DNA from: Trileptium ribeirensis
Lineage: Eukaryota; Nematoda; Enoplea; Enoplida; Thoracostomopsidae
Length of the DNA: 64,000 bases
Assembly (NCBI GenBank): GCA_030248225.1
Contig: JASANE010011767.1
Location: 61,584 to 125,583 of the forward strand
Direction: 5' to 3'
Below the pieces are notes generated by a model. It did no database searches and was not told the DNA's origin. It was given only the letters and a program-made list of their open reading frames with translations. Shown here piece by piece: positions 46,521 to 58,400 of this stretch. The position numbers and the translations under genes were made by a program. Numbering within the stretch: the first letter of the stretch is position 1; each line of letters opens with the position of its first letter.

Positions 46521-47176
46521 ACCACCTCTGCGTTATCAATTTATGATCAACCCAACTTTGCTGATATCATACTTTTATCTTATTTTAATACAGCTAAGCA
46601 AGAACAAACAACCACCCATTGGATATTATAAATAATTTTCCCATGAAATTCCTAAACTTTTCTGGAGTTTATGCAATGTATGATTCAGGCAACGTTCTGT
46701 GAAAAAATCTTATAATAAAAAAGCTAAATAAATCATTTCTTTTTTATGTAAATCAACTGTATATCATTTCTAATCTTTAAATATGCATACTTAGTGCAAG
46801 GCCTAATATAGTGTGCCATGTATACAATTATGTCCGTGATGTGATGGGATATCGCGCGACTGTTTTTTACGGTTTTTTGTGTCAGACGCAATCAAAATGG
46901 CACGGCAAATTTGTTCAGTCGTTTTCAAGTTGTTATTTTTTAGTGATGGAAGCCGCGTGTGAGATTCTACTAACGAGCTTTGAGTACGAATATGGCTTAT
47001 TTTTCGTCTGCACCAATGCGAATATATATTTCGATTTACATCAAATTTATGATTTAGATCATTAGGTATTGATTGAATCATGGGCATGCATGTCGTTGCC
47101 TGTTATTGTTTTAGGTTTATTTCACACTGCGCGCGTAAATATTTAAAATTGATTATAGGGTACCACTGTGTTTCAA
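46521..47176. other. No recognisable feature
   Basis: Overlapping chance ORFs on both strands near 46803-47087; nothing identified. Confidence 0.4.
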
Positions 47177-47489
47177 GCATTAGGGAAGAGTATGGCACTT
47201 CCCTGCACTCGCATGTTAGCCCGTGTTTGATGATACGAGCGTTTTCGGCCTCACCCCCAGTTTCTGGGGGGGCAGCTCGGACCCGCCAATTTTTTGGGGA
47301 GTAGGTCGGACCCCCCCATTTTCTGGGGTTGGTCGTGTTATAAGCAGCTGCTGATAAACCGACCCCTCAGAAATTGGGGGTCCGACCTACCCACCCCCCA
47401 AAAAAACTGGGGGCAGGCCGAAAACGCCCATATCATCAAACACGAGCTAATATGTGAGTGCAGAAAAGTGTCATACTCTTCCCTAATGC
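47177..47489. mobile_element. 313-bp foldback element, near-complete palindrome
   Basis: GCATTAGGGAAGAGTATG at the left end faces CATACTCTTCCCTAATGC at the right end. The arms pair almost to the centre at GCAGCTGC (about 47345-47352): GTGTTTGATGATA-GGGCGTTTTCGGCCT, CCCCCAGTTT-TGGGGGG and TAGGTCGGACCCCCC are on both sides. Inside, CGGACCCxCCATTTTxTGGGG also recurs as a direct repeat. No ORF. The class is unknown; a foldback MITE is the best description. Confidence 0.88.
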
Positions 47490-48053
47490 ACTGTTGGTCT
47501 GACTAATTTTTTGGTTAAACGTTAATTTTTTGAGTAGGGCCCCGCCACTTGTAGCAACAAAAGTCGCTATATGACAATGAATCCGGAATAAACACAATAA
47601 ACAAATTATTGTGGAATAAAATTTCCTCGCAATAGACTAAGTTCCAAATTTGCTTTCAACTGCAGTGTCTGATTGGATATTTGTAGTATAGTCCGACAAA
47701 TCTTCGGGTAAACGGATTACCAAAACTTCAACATTAAAATTAGCTTCTTATAAATGGTATTTTATCAACAAAATATGTAGCATTTTGTAAAACATGCCAG
47801 TTATTGAGGCTCAATCCGCAAATTTTAGTATAATTCATGGAACTAAATTTCAAACCAAATTGAGCTATTTAATCATAGTTATTTTCTACACAGTGATTTC
47901 GAATTGTTATGCAACTTCCATGAAAAAATTGCAAGCTCGCGCTCACTAATAAGCTCGCGCTTTCCGGACAGCTAAAACAAAAGTATTTATAGTTTAAGAA
48001 TGTTCGTGCCTCTTTTTCAAAATGAATAAAAAACAATGACAAAACTGTTAAAA
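47490..48053. other. No recognisable feature
   Basis: AT-rich sequence; CTAATAAGCTCGCGCT is a short duplication near 47938-47960. No gene. Confidence 0.4.
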
Positions 48054-48256
48054 GGCATTCCCTTGTGGAACGTTTTTGAAACTTTGTGTAAACGGTCCAC
48101 AATTTCAGTGTTTCAATGACTAAATATTGTTGAAACATAAACAGCTTAACAGTGGCATTCCCTTGTGGAATGTGTTCGAAACTTTGTGTAAACGTTCAAC
48201 AATTTCAGTGTTTCAGTGACTAAAAATTGTTGAAACATAAACAGGCGTAACAGTGG
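48054..48256 (+). repeat. 100-bp tandem duplication
   Basis: GGCATTCCCTTGTGGAA starts at 48054 and 48154. Both copies run through GAAACTTTGTGTAAACG, CAATTTCAGTGTTTCA and ATTGTTGAAACATAAACAG. Few differences, so it is young. Confidence 0.93.
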
Positions 48257-51200
48257 AGTTTCGTAAGATAGCGTTCATATAATTTACTGATGACTTTTAA
48301 AGATAACTTATTACTAGAGTTTCCGATGGATTTTATAATGTCGTGCAGTAGAAGTGTCTTATGAGCATCTAGCTTCGTATTTTTACGTTTAGTGAATTCT
48401 TGCCCTAATTCTCTTAAAACCGGCACTAATTAGAAATTATGATTTTATCCTTATGGGGTCTCCAACGCTTTATATTGATACCTGTTATTAATGGCAGAAC
48501 ATTAAAAATCGCTTGTTGAGAAAAACAGCTTTACTTTTGCACAATTTTTGTCACAGTGGTTGCTACCAAGCCATGAATCAAAGTTTAAAAACACGACGAT
48601 AAATCGAAACTGTACACTATTGAGTCCTGCTCTCCTTATTATTACTGGCACTTTCTAAATATATATTTCATAGTTTCAAAATCTGTTCATCATGACCATT
48701 GTGTTTACCAAATTTGTAATTCCACACGTTAGCTATCTGCGTCTCTTACAAAATTTAGTTAATTCATCTAACAAATACATCTGGAGATTTCGCATTTGAT
48801 AAGCACCAAATGTTCACGCTATAAGATGTATTATTTAGTTGCAAATATTTCATCGTACGGATGGCATCACGTTCGTAACACATATGGCCGTGATCAAATA
48901 TAGTAATGCAGGGACATTACGTACTATAATTTTATTACAACATCTATAACTCCAGAACGAACTGGTCGATGTGGCTAAATCTTCAGTGTGACGCTAGCAA
49001 GCATCTGCTAATATGTGCACCAGTTGGCGAATACGAGTTGAACAATTCTATTTATTACCAAAACAAACTCAATCTTCGTTCTTCTTGTTAAAATTTTATA
49101 ACCGATGAGCCAATTTGACTACTGGTTCTGTGAATATAACACCTCACTTTAAATAACTATATACTGTTAATGTCTCTTCAATGGCGCCTTAAAATTGTAC
49201 GCAAGAACACAAACATGGTACCCCGAAACGAAACCAATTCACATATACTTCGACATTTGTTCTAGCGATGTTGCTAAAATTTTCAAAGCGCATATGGTAG
49301 GACTCCTCAAAAGAAGTATTTCATTGGTACAATAACGTCTAAAACTCACTATTTCAGAACCTAAATTTTGTGCAACTTTGTGCGTTTTTGATAGTAAAGT
49401 TAACTGTGAATTTTTAATGGCTTGAAAATTTTGGAAAAAAATCTTTTTATAATCTTGACATCTATCGCACAGGTTTATAATTGTATCAGAGAAAAAAATT
49501 TTAAATCAATATTTCAATTTTGAGTACTTGGAATTCTGAAAAATTTTCAAATCCCGTGCGTCCGAGGCTGACCAGTCCGGGATAATAATTTATCCGCCCT
49601 GTAATGCAAGAGTAAACTTAAGATGTGCCCCCAATAGTCCGCTTTTGACACCACGTACAAAATGTTGCTAGAGAACAAAACTCGGATTTCTATAGCCGTA
49701 TCCGATTTCGACATTTTTCTGTTCCATAACGCCATTAGCGAATGCAATTCGGCACCTGTACTTTAACACCAATGTGTCCGCGAACATTTTCAAATTGTAA
49801 TGTATGAAATATGAAATGGACTAATTTCTGTTTTTTAATGCAAAAATGAAATTTCTGATTAGTTAACAACTGAATGGCAATTGCTTCGGACAAAAGAGGG
49901 TGGTAAGGGGCGCAGCTTATGTTTACTCATGCATAAACATGACCTCGCAGACAGAGCAGTTTTCCTACATGCTGGACCCATCACGTGTTACCGTTTCATA
50001 TGGCGTTGGTGAAAGACATCGCGCCTGTCACAAAAAGCTACAGTGAACATTAGGTTTACCTGTTACTTTATTATATTATTCTTTTATATAAGAAGATATA
50101 ATTTGAAATATGTTGTCAGCTAGCCGTTGAACTATTGGCTGCTACCAAAAAACAGGAATTTATCGATTTTGTCATGTATATTATTAGCTGATAATAAATT
50201 TAGATAATAAATTCAGTCAGCTTTTGCGCATATTTCGGTATCCACACGATATAAACTTTTTTGACACAAATATCCCTAGTTAATATCGTTGATTGAATTT
50301 TAATGTGGGTTATATATGTCACTGCAAGTTTTAGGTTTAGGATCAAGTTTTTTGTCATTCTTTTGCCGAAGTAATAATTTTCCTGCCGAACAAACCGCCA
50401 CACGATAGATATATCATTACGCATCTTTCGGCGGTAACTGTAAAAAGCAACCAACTTGCTATTTGACTCGGGTTTAGCTTTCCTAAAGCTTTTAGCGAAA
50501 TTAAAATATTACTTTTACCAATTTTATTGTTACTGTAGTTTTGTTAACTAATTTTGGTTAATGCAACTTACAGTTTAATCCGAATATTAAAATAATAACA
50601 ATAACTGTAAACTAATATTAATTTACATTAAAAGACTATAATCTCTTATTTATACCAAAATTTGTTACAAAAAATGTGCTCTCAATTTCAATAGTTGTTT
50701 CTGTCACAGTCGTCAGGCTGCGATATTATTTCACGTTTTGCTAGAGTATAGATTATAAATTTAATGACGTTGGACAGATCAGTGCAGATATTGGACGGGT
50801 CATGATAGTGTTCTATAAATCAAACCCTGAAATATTCAACAGAGTGGTGTGCTGCAAATGTCTCGGATTTGCTGGATCTTAGCTAAGATGGAACTTTCAT
50901 AAATTAATGATATAGAAAATTATATTATCAACCTTACAAAGTATAAATCAGGGTTATATTGACATTTTATATTAGTGTTAAGAAAACGCTCTTTCGCATA
51001 TAGAGATAAGCATGTAGCCTGCCATTTTCTTCAAAACAGACGAACGTAGTAATTTTGAAATCAATAGGACTCATTTCTTACATATACAAATCTCCCAATT
51101 TGAGGAACAAGGTGCAAATAATTTTATATACATAAAAACGTACATTCTCGGCAATTCAGGTACATAAGATAATCGTTAGCACGCCAACGTGCTCGTACTG

Positions 51201-52277
51201 TAATGCATATATCTCTGCCATGATAAATACCTGATCAAATGATTATTGAGACTACAGCGTCGCAACAAACGCGGTAATGCTTCAGTAATATAACCAATAA
51301 TCGTAATAAATAATAGTCTCTGCACGTCCACATCATCAAAATCAACCAATTACAAAGAAGCACATTCGTACCTATTACTACTGTGACATTCTTGCCTTAA
51401 GATGGACATCGTTTCGGGTTATAAAACAACCAGTTCGAATGTGCTCTAAAGCAGGACAGCTTATAAGTTTAATATTTGTATAAAAACTGCTAATGCAGCA
51501 TATGTATAGCGCTTATATATGATTACTCCAGAAACAATTCTGACGGGCTTAGCGAAAACCTATCCGTTAATAAAGTTTGAATGTTGGTTATATGTGATAT
51601 TTAAAATTTTTAGAATCCAACAACGCAATTCGAAAACAATATTTAGTTGTTAATCCAAACAACAGTGATAAGCTTTCACTGTCAAATTTGGTATTACGTT
51701 ACTGAATGTGCTGAAAACTGAACAATTTCTGACTTGTTAGTTTATTGCCTGTTCTAGACAAAATTCCTATGTTCGGAGACTCCTGTTGCGTAGAGTTAGC
51801 GTGCACTACCGATTCCAGTGGCATCATAACATAAAAGTATTTACCTACAGCGTAGTACTGGTCAAATTCAAGCATACCGCTTGTAACTCCCGTCAGCAGC
51901 AAATGCCGGTGTCACATAACAAAGAAGACCTTTGAGTTTTTAGGAATTTTATATAGAACTGGCAATAAACGTAATAACCGACAACTCGCAAATTTTGCAG
52001 TTTTAAGCACAATATTAGCGGTGTTACACCAATTCCAACAGTAAAATGTACCTCAATGTGCGAATTGCCAAGCCAAAACTCAGCTTCGTTTATATTCTAC
52101 GGGTCCTACAAAACTTTACAATGAGACAAGCGGCGTGCATAAAACGGCAAAAACTGGCTATCCAGAGTAATTATGCTTTACTTTGCATAATTATACAAAT
52201 TTATGCTCTGTTGTAGATATTGAAATTTTTGCATACATATATAACTATTTCAATTTGTGCATTATAACGAAATAACT
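48257..52277. other. Four kilobases without a recognised feature
   Basis: AT-rich sequence. 49547-49747 is open on minus and a little GC-richer (AAATCCCGTGCGTCCGAGG to GAATGCAATTCGGCACC); it looks like a repeat fragment but has no family signature. Confidence 0.4.
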
Positions 52278-53068
52278 CATTCCACTCGCTCGCTTCGCTC
52301 GCGGGTGGAACGAGAATTTTCAATTTTGGCTCTGGAGGGGGGGTTGAGGAGGTCCTGTCTGTGTGTGTCTATGTGTCGCACCTGGATCTCGATAACGGTT
52401 GGGCGGATTTTGATGGTTCGTTCGAACCGCAATGGTCGAGTTAGTGTTGTGACGGAGCCCGATTTTTAAATTTTTTGCCGTGAGAAAAGTTATGAGGCAA
52501 AATGACGTCATTTTGGCCCATTTTTCGGGCGCTTCCTCCAGTATTTGCGTCATTTCTCAATAAATACACGAGGTATCCGCAAACTAATAGTCCTATTCCA
52601 TTTAGCTTTAACAGGGCTTTCCAATGATATATTACAAGTTTTTTTAAACTACTTCCCAATCTGAAGTCTATAAGCTTATAGTTGGCGCCAAATTTTATAT
52701 TTGATGAAAAGCGTGGGAAATGCACATAAATGTTTGTTTTCTGTTGCTTTTAGTGTCTCATATCGGGTTCCTGGGCAGATAAACTCATTGCAAGTGTTAA
52801 ATATATTGTTGGGCAAATATTTTTTATACTTCTGGTTCATACTTGGCATAAAAAATGACGTTTTCGAAATTTTTGGTGACAAGTCGTGGGAAAAGCACCG
52901 GACTGTGTGTTTATTGTTGGTTTTAGTGTCGGATATGGGGTTTTCTGGGCCAACAAGCTCATTGCGAGTGTCAAGAATATTGTGTCTTATTTCAAATATT
53001 TCTCACACTTCTGCTTCGGGGGATTATTCTCACCACTCGATTTCTGGCTCGCAAGCGAGCTTCGCTAG
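52278..53068 (+). mobile_element. Helitron-like non-autonomous element, copy B
   Basis: It matches copy A (13633-14512) from GGAACGAGAATTTTCAATTT through GGTTGGGCGGATTTTGATG and GGCGCCAAATTTxATATTTG to the end. Left end: CCACTCGC...GCGGGTGG imperfect palindrome (52282-52308). Right end: hairpin GCTCGC-AA-GCGAGC, then TTCG and CTAG before T. Inside the right half, about 170 bp is duplicated (AAGxGTGGGAAAxGCACxx to TTTATACTTCTG and again). No helicase or other protein domain. Helitron affiliation rests only on the 3' hairpin plus CTRR. Confidence 0.65.
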
Positions 53069-53160
53069 TTTTATTCTGTTTTTATAATTATTCACTATCA
53101 TCGCACTGGATGGTGGTCTGTAAGATATTTATTTGATGAGCGTGTTATATATTTATATAA

Positions 53161-53354
53161 ACCACAAAACAACCCCCCCCCCCCCACACAAAACCCAAAC
53201 CCATACAATCACAAAAAACAAAACCACCCAAAAAAAACCAAAACAACAACAAAACACCCACCACAAACCACAACCACACAAAAACACAAAACCAAACCCC
53301 AACCAAACAAAACAAAACACAAAAACCAAAACACCAACCACACCCCCCCCCCCC
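53161..53354. repeat. A/C-only low-complexity tract
   Basis: About 190 bases made almost entirely of A and C, with C runs of 12-14 at both ends (near 53172 and 53343) and irregular ACAAAACCAA words between. There is no fixed period. It gives Pro/Thr/Lys/Asn runs on + and Gly/Val/Phe runs on -, neither a protein. A sequencing or base-calling artefact is a serious alternative to real sequence. Confidence 0.9.
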
Positions 53355-55284
53355 TACATAGTGTATTTATATATTCATATTGTGCATTGTAATTCTACTG
53401 TAATGTAAACGCATTTTAGCACCGTTACAGTGAGTGATGCTGTCTGCTCAATAGTTGTTTATTGGCTTTGTTTTCGCCTTTTGTCAGAAACGCAATTGTC
53501 TGTTTATTTGGTTAGTATAGTTCATGTTCAGTTGATGTAACGACCGACCCGGTTACTGGAACCCTTTTCAAGACACACTAGCAGATACAGAAGGGACGTG
53601 GGGGTTACACAGCGCCCCCTCCCAGTCGAAGCTTAATTAAGCCATTGAAACTTTAAAAAATGAAAAATTCATTAGAACGACTTGTTGACCAAGTATAGAT
53701 AGGCACACTGCAAACGTTTCGGACAGCATTTTAATAAAAACTGTATATCTTACAATAATCTATCTCGCTAATACAATATAACCAAGTCCACATGTAATCA
53801 ACATTACAAATGTCTTAAATGGAATATTAGGCAGCACGGATTTGTGCATTATACTGGTAAGGCTGGAAAAGAATTAGCGATGCCTTCAAATATGCTACTC
53901 TGTAATCGAAGTTTACTCAAAAACCTGTTGTAGATCCCTGTCGAGATACCTTTCTAGTATCCAATCCACATCAGAACTGTGCCTTGTAGCTAAATCTTGT
54001 CCAATTATTATATTTGTTTTAACAGTTAAACGTTTCGGGTTAAGCATAGTTCGATGCTGCTTTATTTTGAAACAGTACAACCCGTTAAATCGTTGGACAG
54101 CTGTAACCATAGGTGCTTAGGGTGGACAGTTCCTGTTAAAACATCTTATGTCCTGAAGGTTTAGGTAGGTGCTGTCCATCCATAACAGTTGGGTTCTGTA
54201 TGGTAGTGATTTTTATTAATTGTTTCTTGTCCAAAATGGGACTTAAATCTTTAGTTGTTTCGCAGGAGCTGTTACTTGCGTACATCATTGTTAGTAGTAG
54301 ATACCATAAATTTAGATTCCACTGCGAAAATTTTAGTCATATAGCTACAACTTATGCGTTGATGGGATTAAATAGAAGTTTTGTCAAGTTACACATATTC
54401 TAAAAAAATTTGAGCCAAGTCAATTCGGTACAGCCATTCTAGGATCATATGCGGAGTCTTAAATTACTTTTGGCTAAAACTTTGCATTGTTGAAACTGTG
54501 TCTTCGCGTGTCAGCGGCTTGTGATGTTTGTTAAAATTAATTAGCACTAGTGTGTATTTATAAAAATAAGTATATATGTATATTCTTCTATCGGAACGGG
54601 GTAAATGTGCTGGTGGTATCAGTGCATATAATGCTAAATACTATGTGTCGCTGTATCGCTATGAGTTTGCACGATATTTACGCTTGTTGCTGTATTATGT
54701 TGTTTGCGAAATCCATATTTACAAAAATATCAGAACAAAGACAGAATCATATCTGTACATTTTTTCTGCATTGTATTTCTCAGTTTAATTATATTTAGAG
54801 CTAATGGAATAGTAATATTATAATCGCATTTCGTGTGTCAAGTGTCACTTGCAGCACCGTTCGCTTAACTTTTAGCAGTGCTTTGCGAAAAACTGTAAAA
54901 GTTCATTGAATAGAACATATTATTTGACGTTCAGGTTTGACATTTAAAATTTTATTATAAATATTTGGCATTAACAAGTACACGATGCATTAAACATACA
55001 AAATCCGTGTTTTATTTCCAGTTTTTACGTGCAAAATTAACAATAGCGATGAAGTTTATTACGCCTAGTAAAACTCATCAACCGAACACAGCATTTAGAT
55101 AAATTGTTTTAAAAATTTACGAATTCTTGCAAAAAGTCCTGAGTCTTCGAAAACAAAACTTGATTATGACTGTGTAAAGAGTTTCAACCACTGAGCTACT
55201 TATATACCCTAACGCAAAAACTTTGATTTGCTAGGTTTAGCTTCATCAAAAAACCTTTAAAAGCTAGTTTTTCATCTTTTCCAT
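53355..55284. other. No recognised gene; one protein-like short ORF
   Basis: 53913-54110 (-) is open for 65 codons from an ATG and reads like protein (KTNIIIGQDLATRHSSDVDW), a little like the IIxG turn of retroelement proteases, but without the catalytic DTG/DSG. TGTAAC...GTTACA at 53536-53610 has LTR-like TG..CA ends but no partner. Neither can be assigned. Confidence 0.3.
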
Positions 55285-55470
55285 GGGGTCGTGGCTGTTC
55301 AACAAAAGGGCACATGTCATCATTTTTGCTATCGAAAAAAATTCATCCACATTAACATAAGTTATAGGTTACACCGACAGACAAAAATATTCTATGGATT
55401 TTCTCATTACAACGTCACTGGAAGCTCAGCTCGCTTTACTCACTCCGTTTCGAATAACTTCAAGTAGACG
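55285..55470 (+). repeat. Dispersed repeat, copy 2
   Basis: GTCGTGGCTGTTC, AAAAGGGCACAT, TCATCATTTTTGC, AATTCATCCAC and CTCACTCCGTTTC align in order with 43071-43265. Same orientation. More decayed than copy 1. Confidence 0.6.
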
Positions 55471-58400
55471 GTTCGGTATAATTTGTATAATCCTGCAATA
55501 TCCACGGTCCAACTGACCATTGACATTATATAATCGGATGTACAAACGCAGATAGCATCTTGGAAGCGTACAATCTAAGCTCTAACGGACGGTGATAGAC
55601 TACGTGAACAACATAGAACGACGAACATCACGTGTTCTGTATCTGTGATAAACAATCATTGGCAAAGTCCCTTTAAGTAACGAACCGGATAATATGTACT
55701 TCTATAATCGTATGAAGGTGTTGATCAAGGTACCAAATCCAATTACTCATCTTAGTTTGAACCAAAGGCGGTAATTTTCGCGCTGTACAAAGTGAAAATT
55801 TGTCTCATTATCAAATTCAATTACATTCGCACCTATCTTAATCAGAATCGAAGACTATACTTTAGGTTAATAATAGTGTTGTAATATGTGACGTATATAT
55901 GATGTATATATGGGAATACGAATAAACTGTTCTTTCGTTGGATGAGGTCCTAGATAATAATTGCAGACATTAATTGATCAAAAATGTAGGTTTCAGCCCT
56001 GTTCGTGAACTCAATAATGAATGTATTAGCATATAACGTTATGCTTTAGGCAAGAGAAAGCGTCACGTAAGAATGACACATAGAGTATGATAATTTCAAT
56101 ATTTAATAATATACACAATCAAATATACAATAGCTTAAATCAAAGTTTCGTGTTTTAATAAAGATTATATAAACAGATCACATAGCTAGTGTTTACAATA
56201 TTTACATACTGTAATTCGTGAAATTTAGCGCTACTCTACTAGTTCGGTAAACAATTGAGCTAACTGGTTGAATTTTTTCTATAGGTTGTTTTCAAGCAGC
56301 GTGTCTTAAACTACAATGTATATAAAAATAATGTATTTCGTGAGATTTTAGCGTAATTCTACTAATTCTGTAACCGATTGGGCTGAAATTATTTATCAGT
56401 TGTTTTTAAAGCTACGCGATATAAACTGCAATATATATCAGGTACATTTAAATTTGTGTACCAAATCTAAAACGATTTGTTTAGTCTTTTCGGTTATAGT
56501 TACACAGCCCGATGTACTATGTGTTTATCTACTATTCAAACCGCATTAAAGAGCTAAGTGGAATGAATGCAAAATTACTAAATATGTTCATGGATCAAGA
56601 AGCTATGACCACATAATTGAAAGCCTAACCCTTTGCCTAAAGCCATAAACCTTGAAGTCAGCAATTCACAATGGTTAATCAAAAGTGACATGATCACCAT
56701 GATGCAGTGTGACATCATCAATGCTCCATGCAGTTTCATTAAAATTAGTGTAAAAGTGTTAAAATAATTTATCCAAGTAAAACAAAAATAGTGCTACCTA
56801 GGTAAGTGCCTTTATATAGATCTTCACTAGATTGATTGGTGCCTCTTGACTTGTCTGATTGTTTTTATGACTAAGCAGTTTGAGTATAGTTCTATTGCAG
56901 GCTCATATACTTGTTGCTTTTTTCTCAATGTGCTCGCAACGTCAGTTATAACATTTACGGATTGCATTACATTTACTACATTTATCGGCTCATTTTTGAA
57001 GATTTGTTCTGTATTTTTGTCTTGAACAGTTCTCACCAAGTAACACAATCTACCAACGCCATAAAACAAAGAGATAAAAACAATAGTTACACTAAATACT
57101 GTATTGCGATCATTGGGTTGAAAGGCTCGAAATTGTTGAAAAAATAGGTCACTGATGAATAAAAAATTTGGATGCTTTAAATATTAGGAAAAAAATATTT
57201 TCTATAAATAAATTAGCGATTGTGAAAGCTTAATTTAGAAGATGTATTTGCAATACGATAAAAAATTATCGTGGGCTTCCAGCCACGCCACTGAAATTTC
57301 ACTTGGGGCAATTTTCATACGAAATTTATTACAATTTAATCAAGAACTTAAAACCAAAGCAGTAGGGATGTGCGATTTAATGCTTGATGTGACCTAGGAT
57401 TTTCAGTTCAACTCTTGTAAAGTATACGTAAAATTAAATAGATATAACGTTAATCACGTTTGTATGGCAAAAACGGAAACATATTACCATATATATTTTT
57501 GGATAAATGGTATTTTTATACACACGTGGGGTCGTTATGTTAAAGCCAAAATTTCCAATACTAGTGCATTAATCTCAGCAGCGCATTTCAGCCAAGTAGC
57601 ATGTGTAAATGCTTACAGGGAAATAGGCTATTCAAACGCGGACCAGTTTGTATCTATACATAGCTTTACAAGAGATTGACTACTATCATCGTTTGCAATA
57701 GCAAAAATGTCGATCGAATAGGAGTAGCGTTGTACCAAAATAAACTTTCAGCTTGACTCAATTTCCTGCACTGAATCGTGCTGTTTGTATCATCCATTAT
57801 TTGCTATTGAAAACATGTCCACCGCCTTTCTTTAGCGTAACAATTTGTCAGACTCTTTAAATGCGTCTAAAATATGCAGTAGATAATACTCACTGTTTCG
57901 GTTAGCCTACTATGGGATTATAAGAATTAATTACTGCGGACGATATACTAATATTTTGTATGTTACAGCTGATGTGCCCTGTTGGCGCAAGCCCGAACCT
58001 ATGTAACCTACCGCCTTGCCGTTTGTTGCATGAGTTTATTCGTGTTTTCAAAAAAAAGTTAAGATTCTGATAAAATATGTTTTTCAACGATACGACCAAG
58101 CAAAATTACTCAGGATATCGATATATTACCCTGTTAGTTAGTTACGACACCAATATGACGTTCTATTACAACGCCTATAACTCAGGAAAGGACAGTCTGA
58201 GCTCGCCAATTTTGGCGTTGGATGCTTTTAACGGTTTGCACATACCATTAAATAAATTTGCCCCCGACGAATCAGCTGACCGAGCTGCGATTAAACAATG
58301 CCGATTTTAACGCCAAAATTCGTAGAAATCTCAGCGTTATGGTCCTTGACATGGTTTAAAGAAAAGTTATTCGTTGCAAATTTTGCAGTGTAGGTTAACG

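Noticed and set aside
53133..53408. Pro/Thr/Lys-rich ORF on + and Gly/Val/Phe-rich ORF on -
   Set aside because: Both are translations of the A/C-only tract.
53536..53610. Solo LTR with TGTAAC...GTTACA ends
   Set aside because: Only about 75 bp, no target duplication, no second copy and no retroelement coding sequence nearby.
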